DNA of 64,000 bases from Sporopachydermia quercuum (Eukaryota; Ascomycota; Sporopachydermiomycetes; Sporopachydermiales; Sporopachydermiaceae), in the NCBI GenBank assembly GCA_001599295.1, contig BCGN01000003.1, positions 1,403,148 through 1,467,147 on the forward strand. Reading direction: 5' to 3'. Of this stretch, positions 8,827 through 20,167 are shown one piece after another; the first letter of the stretch is position 1, and every line of letters begins with the position of its first letter. The notes beneath the pieces were generated by a model. The model did not search any database. It saw nothing but the letters and a program-made list of their open reading frames with translations, and was not told the DNA's origin. The translations under genes and the position numbers were made by a program.

Positions 8827-11680
8827 TGTGGGAAAGACTTGGGCAAATTACTGAATGATCTAGTCAGTAGGTATCGCACGAACATCAATTAAACACCGAT
8901 GAATAATAATAGTACTACTTGATAAAGCCCAGAAGCAAAGGAATCCATTTCTCTGGTCATTACCAAACAATCATAGATTAGTTCATAGATTAGTTGAATT
9001 TCAAAAGTGGTTAGCAGTTGTTTATAAGGAAAAAAATATACCAACTGAAAAGGGATCTTTCACGTGATTAAAAGCTGAAGTGCGATGAGATGTGATCTTA
9101 ACGTAAGGAGATGGTAATTATGGTATTTAGGGAACAAGTATGGAGAGAAAGGGAAAAGATAATGATTAATGGGAGTGAATGACTGGCTTACTTAGCAAAT
9201 TTGTTCAGAAACAAAGAAGAGTAGTAGAATTCTAGTAATAGTTTGAGAAATATAAATGTACAGCTTAAAGAGAAACATCAATAATTGAAGAAATATGCAT
9301 CATCATGCGTAGTCATGCGTGAATCTCTAGAGAAAAGATCAATGTATTGTATTGATTACTTCTGTTATATCTTTTAAGACAAATTTAATATATATAGGGA
9401 ATAGTACTATCTATAGAATCTGAAATGGTGACTACATCGCTGTTTTAAATAAGTTCTGGTCGTCGTGAGTAAACCAATATTGTTGTTTCGTAGATCTCCG
9501 TTCAGTTCAGTCCTCACTGAAACGAATGCACTTTAAATGGAACTGTTTCACTTGTACTGCTGAAATTTCCCTTATAAGACAGGTATTAACGTATTCACCA
9601 AATGCTTGAATTTCAGAACAACTAGTAACATTTGTCTCAGGCGCTCGCCATTGCTTTCGATACAGAAAGCCAACCCCAACTTGGCCAATGGCACGGTCAC
9701 TATATTCTCTGTTCTACTGTCAGTACTACGACTATGGCTATGACTTGATATCGGACAGCAGTTTATTGATTTCTTTCCAATAATTAAATTTTATATGCTA
9801 AAAATNCACGTTTCCATAATTCACTATTGTATTAGGTTCTTTGTGCTGAGACATGCATTGAATTCATTTTCATCAATCTTCAAATAAGAACGGAACCAGC
9901 CTGAAAATGTCACTTGCAAAGAAGAATATATAAACCTTATCTCACGTGTCCCTGCATTCAATAAATCCGAGAGATGAGATGGATCGGTACCAGCAATGAG
10001 GAAGAAGNTCAAAGGAAGTCAATTTGGCCTGAACAAATAAAAATGAAATTCCCAAACATTACACCCTAATATGTCAATTTGTTTTGTTTAATTCATCTAT
10101 AGTTAAATATAATTATTTGTTCTACGAACTGTTCAGTCATACAAAAGGTATTTTCCATGGGCTTGTATATAATTGGAGTCTTTACTGATTATATAAGCAA
10201 GAAAGAGAGGGGTGACATTTCGTCATGAACATCTGTTATTTTCAGGAACAAAGTTGTAGGTTACTGTTCTTATTTTTACAGAATGTTTTTTGATGGAAAC
10301 ACAACAATTTATACTTAATAATACTAATATAATCCATTTCAACCATCATACTGAATTTTCTAACTACTTTACAAGTTTTCTCGTCTAAGACCTCCATGAA
10401 AACTCCAAGATCTCCTGCTTTGATTNTAAGTGTAGCCTCACCATACAATCAAAGAACATGACATACCATGACTCTCTCTTTCTCGCTACTTATCTTCAAA
10501 ACCAGTCCAGGAGCCCAAGCAAAAATGCACCTTACTACTCCCAAACTAACTTAATTGTTTTTGCTCAGCGACAACTAAATATCTTAGGGCTNTGTAACCA
10601 ATATTCAAGCTTTCTTTCTCCAGTATTCTATACGTTCCCCAATTCCTCTTTGGCTACTTCTGGTCTTCTGATGGCTCTTCCTTCATTTTATCTGCATGAC
10701 ATGCATAATTCCTGTTATCCCCATTATTCCAACTAAGACAAAACCCTGACAAGTAACCCCAACTCGTTTCTGTGTGTACTGGAACCAAGCATACACATTA
10801 TTGTACTACCAATTATTATATGGAATCCTCATAACAGATATATCTATTCCTATCAATTATAGATAAATAGTATTGTCAACATCTACAGATTATATACTGA
10901 TAATTAGTTAATTGTTATTTTCTATCGGTATTTCTTGATATTTTCTTATTCACGGTGAAGTCGTCTTCAATGTTATATGACATATAATTGCTAGTCTTGC
11001 TTAATTTTACATTGACAGAGCGACAGGTAGACCTTGTAACCTTGTAATGGGAATAATATGAAGTAGAAAGAAAAAAAAGAGAAAAGATAGACTGTTTGAG
11101 AGCAATCAAATGTCAAACAAATAAGGAATATAATAGAGAGACAAGTGAACAAAGCTAGCTATCCAGAATTGGTAAAGATAATCCGGCGAACAGAAAGAAG
11201 AGGTATTTAATTATCTTGATAATCTTCACCCTGTATACGGTAAGTAACCCTGACAGGAGCAGAGGTAATTGCACAGTAGCTGATAATCGTTATTGGTGAT
11301 TCTGTTGTTGAGATCTACGTCTTCTGCGAGCTCAAGATTTATCGCCAGCAGATTTTCATTTTTGTTATTTATATTTTTGGTATTCAGTTATTGAATCCTC
11401 AAGTGCATCTCCTGCCTCTTATCTAATTGCTGTTGTGTTGATTACTCATATTTGCACTGGAGCCTTGATAGCTGTTTTGGACATATTTATTAGCAGTTGC
11501 AATATTTTGGTAATAGCAGGAAGCTCTTTGGTGTCCTATTTCTAGCTAATAATTCTAGGCTGGTTCCCTTTAGCACCTTTTCAACCATTTAAGTGAACTT
11601 CCTTACGAACCAGAAGCTTAATTAACTAAGAGGCCGAGCGGTATACACAACGCTCCCAATTTTTATAACTATCGATCACC
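8827..11680. other. Long divergent intergenic region upstream of CDC25
   Basis: 2.85 kb with no convincing gene. Several ORFs of 62-92 codons occur on both strands but are not recognisable and mostly lack a good start. Seen: a direct repeat of TCATGCGT (9303-9310 and 9313-9320), N bases at 9806, 10009, 10426 and 10592, and an 11-bp match to the S. cerevisiae ACS at 11367-11377 that cannot be trusted in this lineage. It may be mostly CDC25 regulatory DNA. Confidence 0.5.
9303..9320. repeat. Short direct repeat TCATGCGT x2
   Basis: Two copies of TCATGCGT spaced 10 bp apart, one helical turn, about 480 bp upstream of the mitochondrial-protein start and 2.36 kb before CDC25. The spacing suits a tandem regulator site; no factor is assigned. 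Confidence 0.3.
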
Positions 11681-14600
11681 ATGGACCCTTTGGACCCATT
11701 GGATCCTGGAGATCCTCTAGCTAGGCCCATTTCAGCAGAAATAAACAAAATATCAACAAATACTAGTAACGCCAATAGTGCTGCATTGGCATCACATTCA
11801 CCGCCAGCTTCGCCTTTATCCCCCCGATCAACAGGTGCCGGCACGGGATTCAATATTGGTTTATCACAGCTTCACAATGACATCTCATCACCATTATCAG
11901 GCTCCCCTGACGCTCTAAGGCCTAGGAACTTTTCAAAACTATATCCTTTATCATCATCTCTCACTTCTGATACATATCTGCGTTCGCCTACTATACCTGC
12001 CCATCGGGAACCAAGCGTATCTACATCATTTCCACCAGGTGGAGCAGGATCAACAGGATTGCCGCCACCTGCACATTTATACCATGATTTNGTGAGAGCG
12101 ATAGCAGACTACGAAACATATGAACCTGGATTCTTATCGTTCAAAGCGAATGATGTAATTGGAGTAATGAATAAAACAGCTTCCGGCTGGTGGGATGGGA
12201 TACTCTATATGCCAAGCGATGATCCTCATCCTCATAGTTCACCTATAGCGTTATCAAGGGGCTGGTTCCCTTCTAACTTCACCAAGACAGAATCTGCGTA
12301 TCAATACTCTCTAAACAGCAATAATTATATGCCTTCAAGATCCTTATCGCCAGCTCCAGGTCATATGTCATCATTCAGGCATCAACTGCAGCATAAAGCA
12401 AGCTCCCTAATGTCCTTTCAGTCAGATGAAGGTGACAGTCTGGGTTCATCGTTACCGGTGTCTAGAAAAGGCTCAGCTGTGTCATATGTTTCCTCTGATA
12501 GCTCCTGCGCTCATAAACCACTTGAAGGGGTTTCTCCAACAATACATCCAAGCAATCAAAGCTTAGCTGATTCTACTATGAGCCCCTTAGAGAGGACAGA
12601 GTCTCCTGATATTAAGCATGTTGCTGCTGATCCTTCTGATCCAATAGTAGCTTCTGAATCCGCTTATCCGGTGAACTCCACTCTATCAACCGTCCCGGAT
12701 AACATTAGATTCACTATCCCAGACGAACCATGTCCTGCAAGACTGTGGTTTCCTCAAACAACATCGGACGGCCGCCTAGTATTCTGCGAACCAATAAGCA
12801 ATAAGTATTCCGTTCAATTGCCCTTTGAAAAACCTATCGAAGGCGAAGAAGGCTTTGACGACAGCCAAGAACTAACCATCCCGAAATCCAACGAAGTCCC
12901 TACTGAAGTCGCATCCTATGCTGAAGAAAACACCAAAGAACTGTTCCCTTTTGATAGCAAGTTCACGAATCTGCTATTGAAGCCAAAGCGATCGGGATTT
13001 TTGAAAGAGAAGATATTTGCTCCTCAAAGCTCATTTCGTCTTTCAGCCGCAAAACCACAAGTGTATGAATATTTCCTAACCCGCGCAACTGACTTGCGTA
13101 CATGGGATCAACTATTAAATGCCACAGAAGCAGTGATCCATGATCTATTAGGAGCTATGAAGGATAACAAGGTACGGAAGTTTCAATATAAACTACGATC
13201 GTTATGCCGAATATCTACAGTATTGCATTTGGACTCCAGATTGACATTGTCACAGTTTGAACAAGAACGTTTCAATGAAAATGCGACTTCAGCTGAGAAA
13301 GTCGAATTCCAAGCTAAACGCAACGAAATAAGGCTGCTTTTAAGAAATCTGATNGACGTGTTATCGCAGTTAAGTATAAATGGTGATTTATATTTCAGTT
13401 TAGTGGGAAAGCAGAAAGCTGGTGGTTTGGTGCAGGCAGTTAAGGAGGCAAGCTATGATGGTGGTGATACGACAAGAACGTCTCCTACTGATATTGGAGA
13501 TACTAGTACTAATATTAGTATAGTTAGTACTGCCGGTACTGCAGATAGCACTATTACTGCCAAAACTACTGTTGATGACAATAAAAACAATCAAGCAATA
13601 TTGGATGATGAAGATCCTTTGAATCCTTTACCTTCACGTATACCATCTAATAGTTCGAGCCCTCGGAAGCCTGCAAGCAATATCCCTGGTGACAAATCGT
13701 CTGTTGGCTTGAACCAAGTGGAAGATCCCCTGACAGCCCATGAATATTTCCTGCACTGCCAAGCAGAGTCAAATGTCTTTATTGATGCTGTGAAAGCTTT
13801 CCACACTTATTTCTCTGGCAAATCAGAATCAGTGTCCTCTGCTGCTTCAACACAAGGATACCTTCCCGTCAGCTATCCACGTTTTATTAAAAACAAACTA
13901 TCAGCAGCCAATTGGCGGAATATCTTATTGAAAGACCAAGTAGACGCCGACTCGGTTGAACCATCAGAACTAGTACTGGACGGTCAATTAGTGTCAGTTG
14001 TTGATCGCCAGAAAAGCCTTATCCAAGGAATCCTGCAGCAGGTTATTCATGTTTTGGAGTTTTCAGGAAACAATCGATCAGATGCTGAAAGTGTTTTAAG
14101 CAGTTTGAACGTGAAGCAGCAGTCTCAGGAAGAAAAACATGTGAATATTATCAATTCTGTTCATGGAATGTTAAATGCAATGTCTGGTCTACTTAATATC
14201 ATTGAAAACATTGATTTCTCGGACTTCAGATCGTCTCATTCGGCAACTGGGTTATTTAATAATGATAATATGAACGTGGGTGCGAATAGTGATGGAAATG
14301 ATGCTATGAACTCTCCTAATAGTCCTGACAGTCATTTAAATGAATTCGAGAACGAAATGCATCATTCTTTGCTGTACTTTTCATATCCTATAGTACTTGA
14401 TTTCTTTGATTGCAAGCAGGCTTTATACGATTGCGTGGCTGAATTAATCATTTGTGCTCAAGCTATCACTCTTGACGATCCGCGAGTATTCAGGAATATT
14501 GTTGAGTTTGAATCGGATCCTTACGATGATGAGGAAACCGGGCTTCGTATTCTTGATGATTCTAGTGGTGGTGAAGGATCCGCTCCTCCTGATGCTGGCC

Positions 14601-16549
14601 CTGGGGGCGGTGCTTCTTCTGTCTCTTCTGCCACAGACTCAGTATCTGGGTCGATAAGAGAATTTGACCAGAAGTCCTCATCGAAAGAAACTGAAGAAAA
14701 ATTGACTTTAGGCCTGCAATCAATGATTATCACAGAGCGGGAAAACGCTTATTTGGATTTAGACCATGTACTGCTTGAGACAGTTTACAGATTGGAGAAC
14801 CAAGTGCATTTCTTGCTGAATCTACTGCAACAATTGGTTGATGAAAGAGAAACGCTGGTGAATTTTGCCTCTAGAATAATGAACGGTGATTATAGTAAAA
14901 ATATGGAAAATATGAAACAACAGCAAAGGGAATATGGAGATGATGATGACTATGACGATGATGATGATGATGATGATAATGTTCTTGTTAGTGGTGTTGA
15001 TAATGACAGTACCAATGTTCAAGGAATTAATGTTACGGTTGATTATAATGCAGATACTGATACTTCCAGCATTCTAGACAGTCGTGGTAAAGCCCGAAAG
15101 ATTAAACAAGGAGTTGTTCCAAATACAGGAATCATAACTGACAACCAANCAGAAATTGATAGTAATCGGGCCAGCGGATCAATAGGAAGTCCTAAACAAC
15201 TATCGAACGTTCCATGGTTCCTTACTGCTGACTATGAAGATGAACTGGTATTCTCATCTAGAGGAAGTATTAGAGGAGGCACGAAGCTAGCATTAATAGA
15301 ACGACTGACCCATCATGAGTTTCTGGACTCGGGATTCAACTCTACGTTCTTATTAACGTTCCGGTCAATGTTTCAGCCGTTAGAATTCTCAGAAATCCTT
15401 GCTAAACGATTCACGATCCAACCTCCAGAGGGTTTATCATATAGTGAATATACCGTATGGGTTGAAAAGAAACAGAAGTACATTCGTTTGAGAGTAGTGA
15501 ACATTCTGAAAACATGGTTAGAGTCGTTCTGGTCGCCTACGTACGAAGAAGAAGATCCAGACACTAGCTTATTAAACTCCATTCATGAATTTGCTAGTCA
15601 ATTGATGAACCAGAAGCATCTGGCAGCAGATAAGCTATTACATATAACAGAACAAAGAATTCAAGGCAAGGAACCATCTAGAAAATGGACATACCCAACG
15701 TTAAATCTGGATCAAGCATTACCACCTATTTTACCCAGGAATCTAAAGAAATTCAAAGTGATGGATATCGATTCGTTGGAATTAGTACGACAGCTGACAG
15801 TGAGGGAATCGAAGCTATTTTGTCGTATCACCTTCTTCGAGTGCCTGAAACGAGTCGGCGGCAGCAAATATGGTGCTACTAAACCAAGTGTTAATCATAT
15901 TGCCGAGTTTATCTCGAATTCTAATAAATTGACTAATTGGGTGTCATATATGGTGCTTAAAAGAGCAGATATCAAGAAACGAGTGCTTGTTTTCAAGTAT
16001 TTCGTATCAGTTGCAGAGAAATGCCGCCATTATAATAATTTCTCCTCTATGACTGCTATTATTTCAGCATTATATTCAAGTACTATTCATCGGTTAAAGA
16101 AAACATGGGCACTATTACCAGAAAGAACTCTTGTTGCATTAGAGAATATGAATAAGCTAATGAACTCCAACAGGAACTTCAATGAATACAGAGATATGAT
16201 GAGACTGGTAACAGCCCCATGTGTACCATTTTTTGGAGTTTATCTTACTGATTTGACGTTTGTTGAGAACGGGAATCCTGATTATGTGCAAGGAGACTCT
16301 AATATGATCAATTTCAGTAAAAGGGTAAAGATAGCAGACATTATAAGAGAAATCCAGCAGTATCAGGCTTTACCATATGTATTTCATGAGGTGAATGAAT
16401 TGCAGGGTTTTCTTGATGAAGGATTTAATTCGGCTCCATCTATAGATGATCAGTATCAATTATCTTTAGCAATGGAGCCTAGAGAGATGGCTACTGGGTC
16501 AGGTTTACAGCATGATTTGACTGGGAAGTCTGTTAGGCAAATTCGATGA
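11681..16549 (+). CDS. CDC25: Cdc25, Ras guanine-nucleotide exchange factor
   Basis: Predicted 1622-residue Ras GEF that activates Ras and hence the cAMP/PKA nutrient pathway at membranes. Seen in order: a disordered Pro/Ser-rich N-terminus opening with DPLDPLDPGDPL; an SH3 domain at ~138-205 (RAIADYETYEPGFLSF through GWFPSNF); long Ser/Thr-rich linkers; an acidic Asp run at ~1087-1100 coded by a GAT/GAC microsatellite; a RasGEF N domain from ~1190 (RGGTKLALIERLTHHEFLD); and the CDC25 catalytic domain ~1365-1600, including FNEYRDMMRLVTAPCVPFFG. Length matches S. cerevisiae Cdc25 (1589). The start is the first ATG. Just 5' of it, at ~11631, is a short GGCCGAGCGGT word that recalls a tRNA A box but has no partner. 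Confidence 0.95.
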   Translation: MDPLDPLDPGDPLARPISAEINKISTNTSNANSAALASHSPPASPLSPRSTGAGTGFNIGLSQLHNDISSPLSGSPDALRPRNFSKLYPLSSSLTSDTYLRSPTIPAHREPSVSTSFPPGGAGSTGLPPPAHLYHDXVRAIADYETYEPGFLSFKANDVIGVMNKTASGWWDGILYMPSDDPHPHSSPIALSRGWFPSNFTKTESAYQYSLNSNNYMPSRSLSPAPGHMSSFRHQLQHKASSLMSFQSDEGDSLGSSLPVSRKGSAVSYVSSDSSCAHKPLEGVSPTIHPSNQSLADSTMSPLERTESPDIKHVAADPSDPIVASESAYPVNSTLSTVPDNIRFTIPDEPCPARLWFPQTTSDGRLVFCEPISNKYSVQLPFEKPIEGEEGFDDSQELTIPKSNEVPTEVASYAEENTKELFPFDSKFTNLLLKPKRSGFLKEKIFAPQSSFRLSAAKPQVYEYFLTRATDLRTWDQLLNATEAVIHDLLGAMKDNKVRKFQYKLRSLCRISTVLHLDSRLTLSQFEQERFNENATSAEKVEFQAKRNEIRLLLRNLXDVLSQLSINGDLYFSLVGKQKAGGLVQAVKEASYDGGDTTRTSPTDIGDTSTNISIVSTAGTADSTITAKTTVDDNKNNQAILDDEDPLNPLPSRIPSNSSSPRKPASNIPGDKSSVGLNQVEDPLTAHEYFLHCQAESNVFIDAVKAFHTYFSGKSESVSSAASTQGYLPVSYPRFIKNKLSAANWRNILLKDQVDADSVEPSELVLDGQLVSVVDRQKSLIQGILQQVIHVLEFSGNNRSDAESVLSSLNVKQQSQEEKHVNIINSVHGMLNAMSGLLNIIENIDFSDFRSSHSATGLFNNDNMNVGANSDGNDAMNSPNSPDSHLNEFENEMHHSLLYFSYPIVLDFFDCKQALYDCVAELIICAQAITLDDPRVFRNIVEFESDPYDDEETGLRILDDSSGGEGSAPPDAGPGGGASSVSSATDSVSGSIREFDQKSSSKETEEKLTLGLQSMIITERENAYLDLDHVLLETVYRLENQVHFLLNLLQQLVDERETLVNFASRIMNGDYSKNMENMKQQQREYGDDDDYDDDDDDDDNVLVSGVDNDSTNVQGINVTVDYNADTDTSSILDSRGKARKIKQGVVPNTGIITDNQXEIDSNRASGSIGSPKQLSNVPWFLTADYEDELVFSSRGSIRGGTKLALIERLTHHEFLDSGFNSTFLLTFRSMFQPLEFSEILAKRFTIQPPEGLSYSEYTVWVEKKQKYIRLRVVNILKTWLESFWSPTYEEEDPDTSLLNSIHEFASQLMNQKHLAADKLLHITEQRIQGKEPSRKWTYPTLNLDQALPPILPRNLKKFKVMDIDSLELVRQLTVRESKLFCRITFFECLKRVGGSKYGATKPSVNHIAEFISNSNKLTNWVSYMVLKRADIKKRVLVFKYFVSVAEKCRHYNNFSSMTAIISALYSSTIHRLKKTWALLPERTLVALENMNKLMNSNRNFNEYRDMMRLVTAPCVPFFGVYLTDLTFVENGNPDYVQGDSNMINFSKRVKIADIIREIQQYQALPYVFHEVNELQGFLDEGFNSAPSIDDQYQLSLAMEPREMATGSGLQHDLTGKSVRQIR
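14939..14980 (+). repeat. GAT/GAC trinucleotide run inside CDC25
   Basis: An almost pure run of Asp codons with one Tyr interruption, coding an acidic tract between the linker and the RasGEF N domain. Such runs often vary in length between strains. Confidence 0.8.
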
Positions 16550-17382
16550 TAGGTTAGGACTAAGAATAGGACCAGGAATGAGAATGAGAATGGGAATAGG
16601 AATAGGAAAGGGAATATGAATGGGAATGTGATGGGATATTTCTACTATTAGGAATATTAATAGAAATTTAGTGTTAGCCGTACTGAGCAACTGAATAAGC
16701 AACAATAGGCATGACTGTTCATGGTAAGACTATATATAACTATCTATAATTATTCATGGTTATTAATACTGTAAATAGCTTACTTCGTTGTATGTCTTAT
16801 TATTATACCAGTGTTTCTCATCTTACTGTTCATCTTACTGTACAATGCAATAAGTTTAACTTACTTATACTTCTTTATATGTATTATTTGTTATTTCGAT
16901 ATCAATAGTTCCCGTAGTCTTGTAGTATAATAATCATATAATTATATATTTATAGTATGATGATTACATAANTAATTAGTTCTGGATGCCATAAAGATGC
17001 GCTGAATCCACTGATTAGTCAGTTAAGTTCTAGTCATACCTCATGTCAATTGAACGAATGATGCCAATGTTAATGCTGATAATTGAGTATCTAGATTTCA
17101 GTCAGTAAAAATATCCAAACAGTTATACTGTTAGTTCCAATAAGCTAATTGNCTAAGCACCAGTATTAAAGTAAAATGGTCCAAACAGAGGGTTAGACGG
17201 TCTATAATAGAATCAGCATTTATGTAGCACCACTGACATTACATTATCTACTGATACTAGCACTACAATCANCATCATAACCGAAAGCATGAAGCATAGT
17301 TATTATATTCAATAAGAAGCTTTTGGATGATAATCTTCATCATTACTGTACGTTATCTCTTCTGTTACAGCTCATATTCTCA
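16550..17382. other. Convergent intergenic region CDC25/ATS1
   Basis: 833 bp between two gene ends. Directly after the CDC25 stop is a degenerate 6-bp repeat (listed separately). The rest is AT-rich with long runs of TAT and TTA words and three N bases. No gene seen. Confidence 0.6.
16563..16630 (+). repeat. Degenerate hexamer repeat (AATGGG/AATAGG/AATGAG)
   Basis: About eleven units of a 6-bp purine-rich motif in the CDC25 3' region, for example AATGAG, AATGAG, AATGGG, AATAGG, AATAGG, AAAGGG. The purine-rich strand is the CDC25 sense strand, so the repeat probably lies in its 3' UTR. Confidence 0.75.
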
Positions 17383-18723
17383 TTACTGTTTCCTCCTCTT
17401 GACGCTACATATTAACCATGTAGTAGCGCATCCTCCATAAACATCAACAGCTTCCTCTAAATCTATCCCCAGTGATAAATCTCTCGATAACTTATCTAAA
17501 ACACACACTGGATTAGGATATATGAAAACCGAAGGATCACTGAGATCATCCTTCCTATATATACCACCGAAAAGCACTTCCTGATCTGCTACCTTTTGAG
17601 GACTATGCTTATATTTGGGCCCACAGTTACCATGTTCGCCCCAGCCCCATGCATATAAAGTACGGTCCGATTTGTTATAAACGGCTGTATGTTCACTTCC
17701 AACAGCAAAACAAGACAATTGCACTGTTGGATTGAGCTCAGTGAATGAAGAACCAATTACTCTTGATAGGTTAGTATGGCCGCGATCATCAGATAGGCCT
17801 AACTGGCCGTGGCTGTTATTACCATAGGCATAAATGGTGGAATCATCGGACTTAACGATAAGAAAGGACCAGCCAGAACGAATGCTATGTAAAGGAGATT
17901 TCTCTCTGTTTGAAGGTATGGCTAGTTTTTCGGCACCGATGCCAAAGAGAAATAGATCACCAGTGGATGGAACACCAATGGCAGTATAATCTCTGCCCAT
18001 TGTAAGGAAATAATTAGATCTCAATGCTGATAACGAAAATCCAGGTAGCTTAAAGGACAACTCTGTAGGATAATGGAAGATTCCGTTAGAATTTGATGGA
18101 AATTCACCTAATTGACCTTTCCTACCATTACCCCATCCCCAGAGGGTTCCAGAAGACAATTGACATATGGTAGCGGCCATTGAAGATGTAATATTGACTA
18201 TTTCATCGCCAGGTTGAAGGAAATGCGCTAATTTCACCAGGCTATGCCTGTTTTCGCCAGAAGGTTCTTTGGTTGAATCTATTTCTGGTCCTATCCCCAA
18301 TTCACCCTTAGAACCACTGCCAGCTACATAAACTGTGTTTTCAGTGTCAACCAATACGGTGAACTCCCAGCCAGCAGATACTAATTTCCATTTAATATTG
18401 GAATTCGGTTTAACCCCATTTAACGGATGAAGTAAAGGCTCAAAGGTTGGTAATGCTGTTACCGAGATTGGTTTACCGCATTGTCCCTGCAGGTTGGAGC
18501 CAGCAACATAAACTGTGCCATCTTCAATTAGCACTACGGTATGATTACCACCGCACACAAGATTTATCGGTTTGCTGATTAGAATGGTTTTTGATGCATA
18601 GGAGTTTTCTTGCTCAAAAGATGAAACGGTCAAAACATCGGTATCGTTCGAACTCCCGTTACCCAATTGATAGTTGCCGTTGGATCCGCAGCCTAGTATG
18701 ACGAATCCTTCATCCGGGGTCAT
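17383..18723 (-). CDS. ATS1: Ats1, RCC1-type beta-propeller
   Basis: Predicted 446-residue RCC1-like protein. In S. cerevisiae Ats1 suppresses alpha-tubulin defects and works with Kti11/Dph3 in diphthamide and tRNA wobble-uridine modification. Seen: about seven RCC1 blades with the typical G(N/S)xxxGQLG words, such as GCGSNGNYQLG (~12), AGSNLQGQCG, AGSGSKGELG, GWGNGRKGQLG and YGNNSHGQLG. The last blade has GWGEHGNCGP, and the extreme C-terminus has GGCATTW; both are shared with S. cerevisiae Ats1 and distinguish it from Srm1/RCC1. It is longer than the S. cerevisiae protein (333), mainly through loop insertions. The start is the first ATG at the edge of a divergent spacer. Confidence 0.88.
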   Translation of the reverse strand: MTPDEGFVILGCGSNGNYQLGNGSSNDTDVLTVSSFEQENSYASKTILISKPINLVCGGNHTVVLIEDGTVYVAGSNLQGQCGKPISVTALPTFEPLLHPLNGVKPNSNIKWKLVSAGWEFTVLVDTENTVYVAGSGSKGELGIGPEIDSTKEPSGENRHSLVKLAHFLQPGDEIVNITSSMAATICQLSSGTLWGWGNGRKGQLGEFPSNSNGIFHYPTELSFKLPGFSLSALRSNYFLTMGRDYTAIGVPSTGDLFLFGIGAEKLAIPSNREKSPLHSIRSGWSFLIVKSDDSTIYAYGNNSHGQLGLSDDRGHTNLSRVIGSSFTELNPTVQLSCFAVGSEHTAVYNKSDRTLYAWGWGEHGNCGPKYKHSPQKVADQEVLFGGIYRKDDLSDPSVFIYPNPVCVLDKLSRDLSLGIDLEEAVDVYGGCATTWLICSVKRRKQ

Positions 18724-19495
18724 AATGAGCGAATAAAATGTTTAGAGCTGGTTTTTAACTGTGAGAGTTTTATTCAGTTCGAAGAGCTTGCTTTAGAAAT
18801 AATATGGTAGCTTTCCTAGGCAAAATAGCAGCAATTGATGATATAAATNAAGGAATGGATAGGTCAGAAGGACGATTGGCTTGTTAACTTAGGTGATGAG
18901 GTATTGAAATATGCAATTCTATTCGATCGTATGCAGTATTATGCGATATTTTGTAACTTTGCAGAACAATGGGTATCTGAGATGCACTATCGATTTTGCA
19001 CAGCAAAGGAAAACTATTTGAAGTAAAGATTGTTATTTGATTGTTGGAGTATAATTGCTTTGAATACTTCAGCTTTCATTATAATGATATCAAATCTCGT
19101 TAGAAGCCGAAAATACGATAATGGTGGAACAATTAAGTTGGATTTTCATATGCAAGATCATACATGTATATAAGGTGACATTTGTGGTTCGTAACTTGAA
19201 CTTCTATCGGCTAGGCCAATGTATGAATTTTCGGAGATCTTTGTTTATCACNTTATTGCCGCCATATTGGTTTTTTAGTCANTATTTCCGTAATTGGATC
19301 CCTACATCTTTTCCTATTTCTGTAATGTCTTGCTCTTATTCCTTACTGTTTGCATTTGCTATCGTTTTGCTCAACCGACAGATTTTATAGAATAAATAAC
19401 ATCAATAAGTAACATTTATTACTATCAAGGAATAGAAAGATTCGAGCACGTCCTTGCTACGCACTCATTTTGCAGGATCTCAACGTGAGTACATT
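18724..19495. other. Divergent intergenic region ATS1/RRM gene
   Basis: 772 bp shared by two promoters. A TTTTGCAG acceptor-like word at about 19468-19475 lies shortly before the RRM start codon, but no matching branch site or donor was found, so a leader intron is unproven. Three N bases. No gene seen. Confidence 0.5.
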
Positions 19496-20167
19496 ATGTC
19501 AAAGTTTCATCCATATAAACGTGATAATGGCAAGAAAGCTCCATTCAAATCAAAGAATACAAAGGGAGCTTCAGAATTGCCACCAGAATTGATGAATCTA
19601 ACTGATATAGACTATGAAGCAGCCATATCCCAACAGCAAAGTATCTATGCCGCAGGGAAAGAAAGCTCGTCTAGTGGAAAGGTACTTGGAACTATTGCTA
19701 GTGGCTCACCAACAGGAGGAGCTGTTGCTCCAACGGTCACGGGTATATCTCAGGTTGATGATGATACCACAGTCAAAAGGAAGGCAGGAGGGAAAAAATG
19801 GGAGGATAAAACACTGCTTGAATGGGATCCGGCACACTTCAGGTTGTTTGTAGGCAATTTAGGTGGTGATGTACATGATGGAGTATTGACGAAAGCTTTC
19901 CAAGGATTCAAATCGTTTACTAAAGCAAAGGTTGTAATGGATAAGAGTACGGGAAAGAATAAAGGCTATGGATTTGTAGCATTTTCTGACCCTGATGATT
20001 ATTTCAAAGCATTTAAGGAGATGAACAATAAGTACATTGGTGCCCGACCAGTACAGCTGAGGAAGGCTACGACAGAGATTAATGTAATTAAGAAGAACGG
20101 TGGTAACAATAGTAGAATCAATGGTTATGGAAATAAACATAGGAACAGCAGGAATAAATATAGGTGA
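19496..20167 (+). CDS. RBM42-like RRM protein
   Basis: Predicted 223-residue RNA-binding protein. Seen: a Lys-rich N-terminus (MSKFHPYKRDNGKK) with the block LPPELMNLTDIDYEAA; a conserved linker DKTLLEWDPAHFRLFVGNL; and one RRM at ~115-195, with RNP2 RLFVGNL and RNP1 KGYGFVAF. A basic Asn/Arg/Lys-rich tail follows. The segment WDPAHFRLFVGNLGGDV leading into a single RRM is typical of RBM42, a factor linked to the U4/U6.U5 tri-snRNP. The frame is open upstream to 19454, but only from a TTG, so the ATG at 19496 is used. It shares the splicing theme with SAD1 8 kb away. Confidence 0.8.
   Translation: MSKFHPYKRDNGKKAPFKSKNTKGASELPPELMNLTDIDYEAAISQQQSIYAAGKESSSSGKVLGTIASGSPTGGAVAPTVTGISQVDDDTTVKRKAGGKKWEDKTLLEWDPAHFRLFVGNLGGDVHDGVLTKAFQGFKSFTKAKVVMDKSTGKNKGYGFVAFSDPDDYFKAFKEMNNKYIGARPVQLRKATTEINVIKKNGGNNSRINGYGNKHRNSRNKYR

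Noticed and set aside
11367-11377. Match to the S. cerevisiae ARS consensus ATTTATATTTT
   Set aside because: Such AT-rich words are common here and origin motifs differ outside Saccharomyces.
11631-11645. GGCCGAGCGGT, resembling a tRNA-Ser/Leu A box, in the CDC25 leader
   Set aside because: No B box (GGTTCGAATCC type) or cloverleaf follows; treated as chance.
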